Origin: an uncultured Eubacteriales bacterium
GTDB taxonomy: Bacteria; Bacillota; Clostridia; Monoglobales; Monoglobaceae
Length of the DNA stretch: 9,521 nucleotides
NCBI GenBank assembly: GCA_900550775.1
Contig: URTH01000058.1
Location: forward strand, 1-9,521
Direction: 5' to 3'
The notes beneath the pieces are model-generated. The model saw only the letters and a list, made by a program, of their open reading frames with translations, made no database searches and was not told the origin of the DNA. The position numbers and the translations under genes were made by a program. Within the stretch, counting starts at the first letter, position 1; every line of letters starts with the position of its first letter. Below are positions 1-5,570 of the stretch, one piece after another.

Positions 1-45
1 TATAACTTTGGGGCGGCGCCGTTTTTTCTGATTCATTTTAATGCA

Positions 46-65
46 AGGACGTGCAAAAGCGTCCT
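46..65 (-). terminator. Hairpin downstream of the aldolase gene, possible terminator
   Basis: A 6-bp perfect stem (AGGACG pairing with CGTCCT, 8-base loop) lies 12 bases beyond the aldolase stop codon. On the minus strand it is followed by TTGCATTAAAAT, which is only a weak T-tract, so termination efficiency is uncertain. A second G+C-rich palindromic stretch followed by a T-run on the plus strand (about 11-27) may be part of another terminator cut by the left edge. Confidence 0.4.
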
Positions 66-77
66 GTTCTGTCTCAT

Positions 78-929
78 TTACGCTTTGCCGTTTGCACCAA
101 ACAGACGGATCTTTTCAATTACCTTTGCCTTTACATTTTCCCGTGCCGGGCCAATGTACTTTCTCAGGTCAAACAGTTCCGGCTGCTCTGCAAAGATTTC
201 ACGAATCTTATCGGTGTATGCGCAGCGCAGTTCGGTATCGATGTTGATCTTGTTGATACCCAGGGATACTGCCTTTTTAATGCTCTCATCATCTACGCCG
301 GATGCCCCGTGCAGTACGATCGGCATATTCAAATCCTTTTTGATGGTATCCAAACGGTCAAAATCCAGTTTCGGAATACCCTTATACTTACCGTGTGCCG
401 TACCGATGGCAATCGCCAAAGAATCCACGCCGGTCTCGTCCACAAATCTTCTTGCCTCTGCCGGATCGGTGTACATTGCGTCCTTTTCGTCTACGCTGAT
501 GTTATCTTCCACACCGCCCAGACGGCCAAGCTCTGCCTCTACCGAAACGCCGCAAGCGTGTGCAACATCGATCACGCGGCGGGTTACTTCAATATTGCCC
601 TCCAGCGGCAGGTGCGATCCGTCGATCATGACCGAGGACCAGCCGTTGCGTACGCACTTTACAGCCGTTTCAAAGCTGCCGCCGTGATCTAAGTGGAAAG
701 CCACCGGAACGCTAACGCTCTCTGCTGCGTAACGAACCAATTTTGAAAGATATTCAATCCCCGCATAGGACAGAGCGCCCTCGGTGGTCTGTACAAACAC
801 CGGCGCTTTTTCTTCCTCTGCGGCTGCAACAACGGCCTGGAGCATTTCCATGTTTACGACATTAAATGCGCCGACTGCATAACCGTTTTTGTGTGCATGA
901 TCCAAAATTTCTTTTCCTGTTACTAACAT
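78..929 (-). CDS. fba: Class II fructose-1,6-bisphosphate aldolase
   Basis: This 283-residue cytoplasmic enzyme is predicted to cleave fructose-1,6-bisphosphate to DHAP and glyceraldehyde-3-phosphate in glycolysis, and to run the reverse reaction in gluconeogenesis. The zinc-dependent class II signature is clear: LDHG at 80-83 (catalytic Asp81, zinc ligand His82), GTAHG at 176-180 (His179), LHGASG at 206-211 (His207) and the phosphate-binding NIDTEL at 229-234. Length and spacing match B. subtilis FbaA (about 285 residues). The start is an ATG preceded by a GGAGGT ribosome binding site at 938-943, 8 bases upstream. No convincing private promoter is visible in the 61-base gap after the upstream P-loop gene, so co-transcription with rex is plausible. 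A tagatose- or ketose-bisphosphate aldolase of the same family (GatY/KbaY) is the main alternative. The family call is firm and the sugar specificity is inferred. Confidence 0.92.
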   Translation of the reverse strand: MLVTGKEILDHAHKNGYAVGAFNVVNMEMLQAVVAAAEEEKAPVFVQTTEGALSYAGIEYLSKLVRYAAESVSVPVAFHLDHGGSFETAVKCVRNGWSSVMIDGSHLPLEGNIEVTRRVIDVAHACGVSVEAELGRLGGVEDNISVDEKDAMYTDPAEARRFVDETGVDSLAIAIGTAHGKYKGIPKLDFDRLDTIKKDLNMPIVLHGASGVDDESIKKAVSLGINKINIDTELRCAYTDKIREIFAEQPELFDLRKYIGPARENVKAKVIEKIRLFGANGKA

Positions 930-980
930 TTTGCATTACCTCCATAGTATATATAAATTTCATTTTTTGCATTTATCCAT

Positions 981-996
981 CCATGAAACATCATGG
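981..996 (-). other. Small hairpin overlapping the stop codon of the P-loop gene
   Basis: A perfect 6-bp stem with a 4-base loop (CCATGA / TCATGG) spans the TGA stop of the upstream gene (991-993 on the plus strand reads TCA). No T-run follows on the minus strand, so it is not an intrinsic terminator. It could protect an mRNA end or be chance. Confidence 0.3.
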
Positions 997-1806
997 CTGC
1001 ATCTGAAGATTTTTAACATGAATGTGTACCCAGCGCACCGTAATCGCCGTGTATTCTTCAATCTTTTGCTTGACGCGCTCCGCGATCTGTTCTCCCTGCT
1101 GGGACACGCGGCACGGAAAATACATCGAAACCTCAATATCCAGCATCAGTCTGCCGCCGGGCGTCATGGCGTTTTTGATCTTCAGAATTTTATGCACCTT
1201 GGGAAACCGCATCATCTCATAGGTGCAGATATCGGCGATAGCCTTGGGCGAAATCTTATATTCCCCAAGATAGCTATATGCCGGGCGCATCACGGTTTTT
1301 TCCTCCACAATCGTCTGATCCTTTTTTTTAAACAGTTGGTTCATCGGGTCAATAAAGTAGCCGGAAAACTGGCGCTTTAGCTCAAAAGTCGGCACCGGGA
1401 TCACATGTTTGCCCTGCTTGTTTCGCATTTCTTCCGCGATGCGGCGCTCCTCCTGCGTGGTGACCTCCTCAATGGGAATCATCCGGCTGATTTCACCAAC
1501 CTCCAGCGCGCTTGCGATTTTGCGCACCATCTTCTCACTGGTGCCGATAATCAAAAGGGATTCCACATGGTGGCTGCGGATTGCATCGCGCACCTCACGC
1601 ACATGCTCCGGATCCTGAAACACGGCGCGGCGCACGGATGCCACCTTAGTCGGCTCCCGTTTGGCGGAGCGCCCTGCAATGATGCGATTATCGGAAATCA
1701 GCAATCCGTCATCAATGATATAGTCAATCTGATTTTCCTTTGCGACCCACATACTGTGGTGGCTCTTTCCGGTTCCGGATTTTCCCACCAGCGCATATAC
1801 CCTCAT
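991..1806 (-). CDS. P-loop NTPase-like protein with Asp23/Gls24-like C-terminal region
   Basis: This is a 271-residue protein of unknown function. The N-terminus carries a Walker A motif, GKSGTGKS at residues 8-15. A hydrophobic strand ending in acidic residues (IIDDG, 30-34) and another strand (LLIIG, 84-88) fit a nucleotide-binding fold. A charged middle part (about 115-175) contains E-E-R-R and K-K-K stretches. The C-terminal part (about 176-265), beginning YSYLGEYKISPKAIADI and containing a V-H-K-I-L-K-I-K strand, resembles Asp23/Gls24 alkaline-shock domains; this is a weak similarity judged by eye. No signal peptide or membrane segment is visible. The ATG lies 3 bases after the rex TAA, with a GAGGGA ribosome binding site inside the rex end, so translation is probably coupled to rex. 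Its role may involve redox or envelope stress, but that is guilt by association only. Confidence 0.75.
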   Translation of the reverse strand: MRVYALVGKSGTGKSHHSMWVAKENQIDYIIDDGLLISDNRIIAGRSAKREPTKVASVRRAVFQDPEHVREVRDAIRSHHVESLLIIGTSEKMVRKIASALEVGEISRMIPIEEVTTQEERRIAEEMRNKQGKHVIPVPTFELKRQFSGYFIDPMNQLFKKKDQTIVEEKTVMRPAYSYLGEYKISPKAIADICTYEMMRFPKVHKILKIKNAMTPGGRLMLDIEVSMYFPCRVSQQGEQIAERVKQKIEEYTAITVRWVHIHVKNLQMQP

Positions 1807-1809
1807 GAT

Positions 1810-2457
1810 TTATCCCTCACTGTTTTTCTGATCGTTCTCCAGCAATTTATAGGAAAGCCGCATCAGACTGTCGCTCAAATGGACATTTTCCACCGCGATA
1901 TCCTCGCCGGCTGCTGAAAGCTCGGTATAAGAAAAGTTTAAAAACGCACGGATTCCGCAATCAATCAGCTCCTGTGCGACATTGTGCATCGCCTGCTTGG
2001 GAACCGCCAAAATCGCCATTGCCGGATGATGCTCCTTAATAAATGCGCGGATGTTGGCATAATCCATGATGGTGTGTTTGGTCAACGTGGTGCCGATTTT
2101 TTTCGGATCGATATCGAAGATGCCGATCAGCCGAAACCCTCTTGACTCAAATTTTGTATTGATTGCAAAGGTGCGTCCCATATTCCCCGCACCGACCAAA
2201 ACCGCAGTATAGCCGCGATCCAGTCCTAAAATCTTTGCAATCTCGCTCTGCAAAAGCTTTACATTGTAGCCGTAGCCCTGCTGACCGAAACCGCCGAAGC
2301 AATTTAAATCCTGCCGAATCTGCGATGCCGTCACGTGCATCTTTTCACTCAGTTCTTTCGATGAAATCCTCTCCACGCCGGCGGCCAGCAAATCCGTTAA
2401 ATAGCGGTAATACCGCGGCAATCGGTTTACCACCGACGCAGAAACCTTTTTCTCCAT
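1810..2457 (-). CDS. rex: Redox-sensing transcriptional repressor Rex
   Basis: This 215-residue homodimeric repressor senses the NADH/NAD+ ratio and leaves DNA when NADH binds. In anaerobes it usually controls fermentation and NADH-recycling genes. The N-terminal winged helix (about 1-75) has the hallmark SASVVNRLPRYYRYL opening, the ISSKELSEKMHVTASQIRQD recognition segment and the FGGFGQQGYGY wing. The Rossmann domain has GAGNMGR at 89-95 and the ribose-binding acidic FDID at 114-117. The C-terminal domain-swap helix VHLSDSLMRLSYKL is at 192-205. A longer reading with an ATG at 2506-2508 is open, but I reject it: that codon lies upstream of the predicted -10 and so outside the transcript, and the family starts at MEKKVSASVV. 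A modest AGGT ribosome binding site precedes the chosen ATG. The gene is first in a likely operon with the P-loop gene and perhaps fba. Confidence 0.96.
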   Translation of the reverse strand: MEKKVSASVVNRLPRYYRYLTDLLAAGVERISSKELSEKMHVTASQIRQDLNCFGGFGQQGYGYNVKLLQSEIAKILGLDRGYTAVLVGAGNMGRTFAINTKFESRGFRLIGIFDIDPKKIGTTLTKHTIMDYANIRAFIKEHHPAMAILAVPKQAMHNVAQELIDCGIRAFLNFSYTELSAAGEDIAVENVHLSDSLMRLSYKLLENDQKNSEG

Positions 2458-2488
2458 GTTACCTATTCGCTCCAATCGCCAAAAATCC

Positions 2489-2506
2489 CTGTTAAAATTA
2501 TAACAC
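2489..2506. promoter_or_regulatory. Rex-box-like operator over the rex promoter
   Basis: An 18-base imperfect palindrome reads, on the minus strand, GTGTTATAATTTTAACAG. It resembles the clostridial Rex operator TTGTTAA-N4-TTAACAA, matching 5 of 7 positions in the first half and 6 of 7 in the second. It completely covers the predicted -10 hexamer of the rex promoter, so Rex bound here would block RNA polymerase. Rex autoregulation is known in other Firmicutes; here it is inferred from sequence. Confidence 0.65.
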
Positions 2507-2525
2507 AAGCCAAAACGTTTGTACA
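2497..2525 (-). promoter_or_regulatory. Sigma-A type promoter of rex
   Basis: On the minus strand the -10 is a perfect TATAAT (2497-2502). A weak -35, TGTACA (2520-2525), is separated from it by exactly 17 bases. Transcription would begin near 2490, about 33 bases before the rex ATG. The good -10 with a poor -35 fits a regulated promoter. Confidence 0.65.
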
Positions 2526-2628
2526 GGGATTTTTTGAAAAAATTTTACGATTTCCCGGCGGTATCCGCGGTGATTTTAAGTGGTTTCGCCGCAAGATCCT
2601 GCGTTTTTATGCTTTTGCCAAACCAGGT

Positions 2629-3978
2629 CTATCTTTTTACCAGTGCACGGGCAGCCTGCAAATCGGCGCACTCCCCGGCCGCAATCATCTGCGAAATCAG
2701 ATTTCCGGTCGCCGTTGCCTCCACCGGCCCGGCCGTCACTTCCTTGCCGCAATACTGCGCCGTCAGCGTATTCAAATAGGTATCCCGGCAGCCGCCGCCG
2801 ATAATATGAATCGCCAAAATCTCCTTGCCGGTGATCTTTTCGATCTCCTGCACCGCGTCACGGTAAGACATGGCAAGCGAATGATAAACCGTGTTGAGTA
2901 CGGCGTCCAGCGGCATATCCGGTTTCTTCACATAATCCCGAATCGCCTGAATCATATTTTCCGGCGCCACAAACGCCGGGGCGTTGACGTCAATTTTCTC
3001 ATGCTCCGGGCAGGCCATGGCAAGCTTCATCATCTCGTCATAGGTCTTTGATTTGTCAATGTTTTTACGAATATTTTGAAAAAGCCACATTCCCATATAG
3101 TTTTTCAAAAAACGGAACCGATATTCAATGCCGCCCTCATTGGCAAAATTGGCGTCCGCAGCCGACTGCGTTAAAATCGGCGTTTTCGTTTCCATACCGA
3201 TCAGACTCCAGGTTCCGGAAGAGATATAAAGATCATTTTCACCCATGTTACAAGCCGCCACCGCACTGGCCGTATCGTGGCTGGGGCAAAAGACAACCTC
3301 TGCGTCAAAGCCTGCAAATTCCTTCATGGCATCACTAAAATGCCCGATCGAATCACCCGGCGTTTTCAGCGGCGGAAACAGCCGCTCCGGGTAGCCGAGA
3401 CGCCCGATCAATTCCATATCCCAATCCTTGGTCTGCGCATTTACCAGCGCCCCCGTCGTTGCGTCCGTATATTCATTGGCCGCCACGCCCGTCAGGCAGT
3501 AGGAAAGGTAGGCCGGCATCATCATAAAGTAGTGTGCCTTTTCAAGTTTTCCGCTTTTTTGATCACAGTATAGCTGGTAAATGGTGTTAAAATTCTGTTT
3601 TTGAACGCCGGTACGCTGATACAGCTCCTCTGCCGAGATAATTTCTTCCACTGCCGCAACCGCAGAGGCGGTACGGCCATCCCGATAAGAAATGCAAGGC
3701 ATCAGCACCTCTTTGTTTTCATCCAAAAGAACATAATCCACGCCCCAGGTATCAATGGCGATTGTTTTCGGATACTTTTGGATTTCATGACACTTTCGGA
3801 TTCCGTTCTTTACTTCTCCGACCAGATGGTCGATATCCCAAACCAGAACCCCGCCCTTTTTTTCAATATAATTTTCAAAACGGTAAATTTCTTCATAGCA
3901 TATCGTTTCGTTCTCAATCCAGCCCAGCATGTGTCGGCCGCTGGACGCGCCAATGTCAATTGCCAAATAATAATTCAT
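2629..3978 (-). CDS. rhaB: Rhamnulokinase (FGGY carbohydrate kinase)
   Basis: This 449-residue cytoplasmic kinase is predicted to phosphorylate L-rhamnulose to rhamnulose-1-phosphate with ATP, the second step of L-rhamnose breakdown. FGGY features in order are: the phosphate-1 loop DIGASSGR at 8-15, characteristic of RhaB; DTWGVDYVLLD at 76-86; the catalytic-base motif SHDTASA at 233-239 (Asp235); SSGTWSLIG at 253-261; the adenosine motif IIGGG at 392-396; and EATATGN at 420-426. It is slightly shorter than many RhaB proteins (roughly 460-490), with the difference at the C-terminus. I see no frameshift continuation after the TAG. The ATG has an AAGGAAGG ribosome binding site and its own upstream promoter. 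No isomerase, rhamnulose-1-phosphate aldolase, transporter or regulator is in the window, so the gene is an orphan here. A related sugar kinase such as fuculokinase is possible but less likely. Confidence 0.88.
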   Translation of the reverse strand: MNYYLAIDIGASSGRHMLGWIENETICYEEIYRFENYIEKKGGVLVWDIDHLVGEVKNGIRKCHEIQKYPKTIAIDTWGVDYVLLDENKEVLMPCISYRDGRTASAVAAVEEIISAEELYQRTGVQKQNFNTIYQLYCDQKSGKLEKAHYFMMMPAYLSYCLTGVAANEYTDATTGALVNAQTKDWDMELIGRLGYPERLFPPLKTPGDSIGHFSDAMKEFAGFDAEVVFCPSHDTASAVAACNMGENDLYISSGTWSLIGMETKTPILTQSAADANFANEGGIEYRFRFLKNYMGMWLFQNIRKNIDKSKTYDEMMKLAMACPEHEKIDVNAPAFVAPENMIQAIRDYVKKPDMPLDAVLNTVYHSLAMSYRDAVQEIEKITGKEILAIHIIGGGCRDTYLNTLTAQYCGKEVTAGPVEATATGNLISQMIAAGECADLQAARALVKR

Positions 3979-4027
3979 CTTTATTACCTTCCTTTATCCT
4001 GTGCTATCATTTACGGCACTACCACCA

Positions 4028-4056
4028 ATCATACCATATGGATCCAAAATTGGCAA
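4028..4056 (-). promoter_or_regulatory. Promoter of the rhamnulokinase gene
   Basis: On the minus strand a -35 TTGCCA (4051-4056) and a -10 TATGAT (4028-4033) are separated by exactly 17 bases, each matching the sigma-A consensus at 5 of 6 positions. The predicted start near 4021 leaves a leader of about 43 bases before the ATG, ending in AAGGAAGG. I found no clear catabolite (cre) or AraC-type operator. Confidence 0.65.
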
Positions 4057-4095
4057 TCATTTTTTCGCGATATTCTTGTCTTATTTTGCAAAGCG

Positions 4096-4125
4096 AAAAT
4101 AAAAAATCAAAAAAATGCGAAAAAA
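4096..4125 (+). promoter_or_regulatory. Phased A-tracts upstream of the tRNA promoter (UP-element-like)
   Basis: Runs of A at 4096-4099, 4101-4106, 4109-4115 and 4120-4125 are roughly helically phased and end 3 bases before the -35. Such A-tracts upstream of stable RNA promoters bind the RNA polymerase alpha C-terminal domain or bend DNA. The assignment is by position and composition only. Confidence 0.5.
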
Positions 4126-4128
4126 CAC

Positions 4129-4157
4129 TTGACAAACCAAGAAACAGCGAGTATACT
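4129..4157 (+). promoter_or_regulatory. Strong promoter of the tRNA operon
   Basis: A consensus -35 TTGACA (4129-4134), a 17-base spacer and a -10 TATACT (4152-4157) precede the tRNA genes. The start would be near 4164, giving a leader of about 40 bases that contains a 5-bp hairpin (GCCAC/GTGGC, 4183-4196). This is the best promoter in the window, as expected for a stable RNA unit. Confidence 0.85.
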
Positions 4158-4203
4158 ATATAAGTCGGCGATGATGCTGACAGCCACTCTCGTGGCCTAA
4201 CAT

Positions 4204-4287
4204 GCGAGCATGCTGGAATCGGCAGACAGGCACGTTTGAGGGGCGTGTGCTTATGGCGTGTGGGTTCAAGTCCCACTGCTCGCACCA
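4204..4287 (+). tRNA. tRNA-Leu (anticodon GAG), CCA encoded
   Basis: The gene folds as a class II tRNA. The acceptor stem GCGAGCA/TGCTCGC is perfect. The D arm is CTG/CAG and the anticodon stem CACGT/GCGTG includes one T-G pair. The seven-base loop TTGAGGG places GAG at 4238-4240, which reads CUC and CUU. A long variable arm (TGCTTATGGCGT), as in leucine tRNAs, precedes the T arm GTGGG-TTCAAGT-CCCAC. The discriminator is A and CCA is encoded (4285-4287). It is the first gene of a two-tRNA transcript. Confidence 0.96.
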
Positions 4288-4294
4288 TTTATAT

Positions 4295-4368
4295 TGCCTG
4301 ATTGTGTAAGGGTAGCACAAATGACTCTGACTCATTTTGTTCGGGTTCGAATCCTGATCAGGCAGCCA
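4295..4368 (+). tRNA. tRNA-Gln (anticodon CTG), CCA encoded
   Basis: The acceptor stem TGCCTGA/TCAGGCA is perfect and opens with the T1-A72 pair typical of glutamine tRNAs. The D stem is GTG/CAC. The anticodon stem AATGA/TCATT encloses the loop CTCTGAC, so the anticodon CTG (4327-4329) reads CAG. The T arm is TCGGG-TTCGAAT-CCTGA, the discriminator is G and CCA is encoded. It lies 7 bases after tRNA-Leu and is presumably processed from the same transcript. Confidence 0.95.
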
Positions 4369-4372
4369 AACG

Positions 4373-4406
4373 TCGGAATGGACTTCGCTCCATTCTGATT
4401 TTTTTT
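4373..4406 (+). terminator. Intrinsic terminator of the tRNA operon
   Basis: A hairpin with 10-base arms (TCGGAATGGA pairing with TCCATTCTGA, one G-T pair) and a small loop around CTTCGC is followed by eight T residues (4399-4406). It begins 5 bases after the Gln CCA end. Confidence 0.9.
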
Positions 4407-4410
4407 GCAG

Positions 4411-4448
4411 AAAAAAGGCCGGCAGTTTGGAAAATTCCTCTGCCGGCC
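4411..4448 (-). terminator. Intrinsic terminator of the kinase / membrane protein operon
   Basis: Perfect 9-bp arms GGCCGGCAG (4417-4425) and CTGCCGGCC (4440-4448) surround a 14-base loop. On the minus strand they are followed by TTTTTT (4411-4416). The hairpin starts 29 bases beyond the stop of the upstream membrane protein gene. It abuts the tRNA terminator, forming a back-to-back insulator for converging transcripts. Confidence 0.9.
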
Positions 4449-4477
4449 CGTAAAATTTTTCTTTCATCTACATTGTA

Positions 4478-5554
4478 TCAATACTCCGTAAAAGCATCCA
4501 TTGCCGCATTTATGCTCTCCGTGTTTCCATCAAGGTACTGCGCCATGATATAGACCAGCCTGTCGTCCTGAATTCTGACATAAATGTCGGTTTGCACCGT
4601 TCCTGCCGTATTGCTGATATTAAAAACCATAACATCATATGTTTCACCGCAAAAATCAACGGGCCCTCTGTCCTCTTGAAATTCCATTCCCATCCCGTTC
4701 CAATTTGTTTTGATTGCCTCTTTATATTGTTCCAGCGATGCGTTTTTCACAGGAAGTTTTTCTACAAGCAAATGCAGATTAGAATCATCGCTCAGGTTAA
4801 GCGCACTCATTTCGACCGTTTCCGCAGCTGCCGCACCGAACGACTCTGTAAGCTCGCTTTCGCTCCTCATCACCCATCCCGATGGCACAGTGAACCTAAG
4901 GTCTAAATATTCGCTTTCATACCCGTTTTCTGTTACAATTCCTTTGGAATACGTCTTCTTTTCCGCAGATTTTCCGGCGGCAGAATCCGCCGCCGTGTCT
5001 GCGGCATCTTCGTACGCTCTTGGGATTACTGCATTTTTTGCTTCAAAAGCGCTCACGCCAAGCGCAACGGCTACCGTTAAAATACCTGCAATACCTGCCG
5101 TGATTGCCCATTTTGCAAAGCCCTCTCCTTTTTCATTCTCGGAGAGCGCCCGTTTTAGCCCTATGATCCCCAATATCAGAGAAACGATCGGAAACACCAC
5201 ATAAATCGGCAGCATATAGAAGATAATGCTTAAAATCGCGAAAACAAGTGCCACAGTGCATAGTGCGTTTCTTTTTGTCGGAGGCTGATTCGTACCCGAT
5301 AGCACAAAATAGTCTTCATCCTCCGATGACACCTCCTGCGAAACAGGTTTTTTTAAGCGAATCAGCAATATGATACCGCCCACAAACATCATAAATTCAA
5401 GCAAAACCGTCAAAAACCTGCTGCTCCCCATAAGCGGTGCAGCAATCAATCCGTCCTGTCTCTGCAAAATTCTTTCTGTCAGGCCGCCGATCCCGGCCAG
5501 ACACGATACTACGATTAAAATAATTCCCCATACTTTTTTCGATCTTTCTTTCAT
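4478..5554 (-). CDS. DUF4190-like membrane protein with extracytoplasmic C-terminal domain
   Basis: This 358-residue protein has no function I can name. Predicted membrane segments are at about 8-24, 47-67, 98-116, 119-134 and 148-169. The segment around 96-170 (K-R-N-A-L-C-T-V-A, then I-L-G-I-I-G-L-K-R, then G-E-G-F-A-K-W-A-I-T-A-G-I) has the look of a DUF4190 domain. An Ala/Asp/Ser-rich linker (about 180-200) leads to a soluble domain (about 205-358). That domain opens with a L-D-L-R-F-T-V-P-S-G-W stretch, common in secreted or anchored Firmicutes domains, and is inferred to lie outside the cell. The ATG has a strong GGAGAGAGG ribosome binding site. It starts 16 bases after the kinase stop, so the two are almost certainly one operon. 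It may be a partner or substrate of the kinase, which is context inference. Confidence 0.8.
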   Translation of the reverse strand: MKERSKKVWGIILIVVSCLAGIGGLTERILQRQDGLIAAPLMGSSRFLTVLLEFMMFVGGIILLIRLKKPVSQEVSSEDEDYFVLSGTNQPPTKRNALCTVALVFAILSIIFYMLPIYVVFPIVSLILGIIGLKRALSENEKGEGFAKWAITAGIAGILTVAVALGVSAFEAKNAVIPRAYEDAADTAADSAAGKSAEKKTYSKGIVTENGYESEYLDLRFTVPSGWVMRSESELTESFGAAAAETVEMSALNLSDDSNLHLLVEKLPVKNASLEQYKEAIKTNWNGMGMEFQEDRGPVDFCGETYDVMVFNISNTAGTVQTDIYVRIQDDRLVYIMAQYLDGNTESINAAMDAFTEY

Positions 5555-5570
5555 ATGTCCTCTCTCCTTT

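Larger units (their letters stand above)
2481..2534. repeat. 12-bp perfect inverted repeat flanking the rex promoter
   Basis: Arms AAAAATCCCTGT (2481-2492) and ACAGGGATTTTT (2523-2534) are exact reverse complements separated by 30 bases. The right arm overlaps the rex -35 and the left arm lies at the start of the rex transcript. For a transcript running through from the rhamnulokinase gene, the pair would form a long-loop hairpin followed by TTTTT, so it could also serve as that gene's terminator. No better terminator is visible in 2535-2628. Confidence 0.6.

Noticed and set aside
51..692. Long plus-strand open frames over the aldolase gene (and similar ones over the P-loop, rhamnulokinase and kinase genes)
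   Set aside because: They mirror strongly supported minus-strand genes, show no family motifs and have no ribosome binding sites.
946..951. TATACT upstream of the aldolase as a -10 box
   Set aside because: It would place the transcript start inside the ribosome binding site, and no -35 is found at 16-18 bases.
2458..2508. Upstream ATG giving Rex 17 extra residues
   Set aside because: It lies upstream of the predicted -10 (2497-2502), so it would not be in the transcript, and the family N-terminus starts at the downstream ATG.
2537..2628. Possible lost C-terminal extension of the rhamnulokinase after its TAG
   Set aside because: Reading through the stop, or in the other frames, gives nothing resembling the family C-terminus. 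The protein already contains all FGGY motifs.
4019..4467. Minus-strand open frames antisense to the tRNAs, reading A-V-G-L-E-P-T-R and W-D-L-N-P-H
   Set aside because: These are the well-known false proteins produced by translating the complement of tRNA T-arms. They lie over two well-folded tRNA genes and terminators and lack ribosome binding sites.
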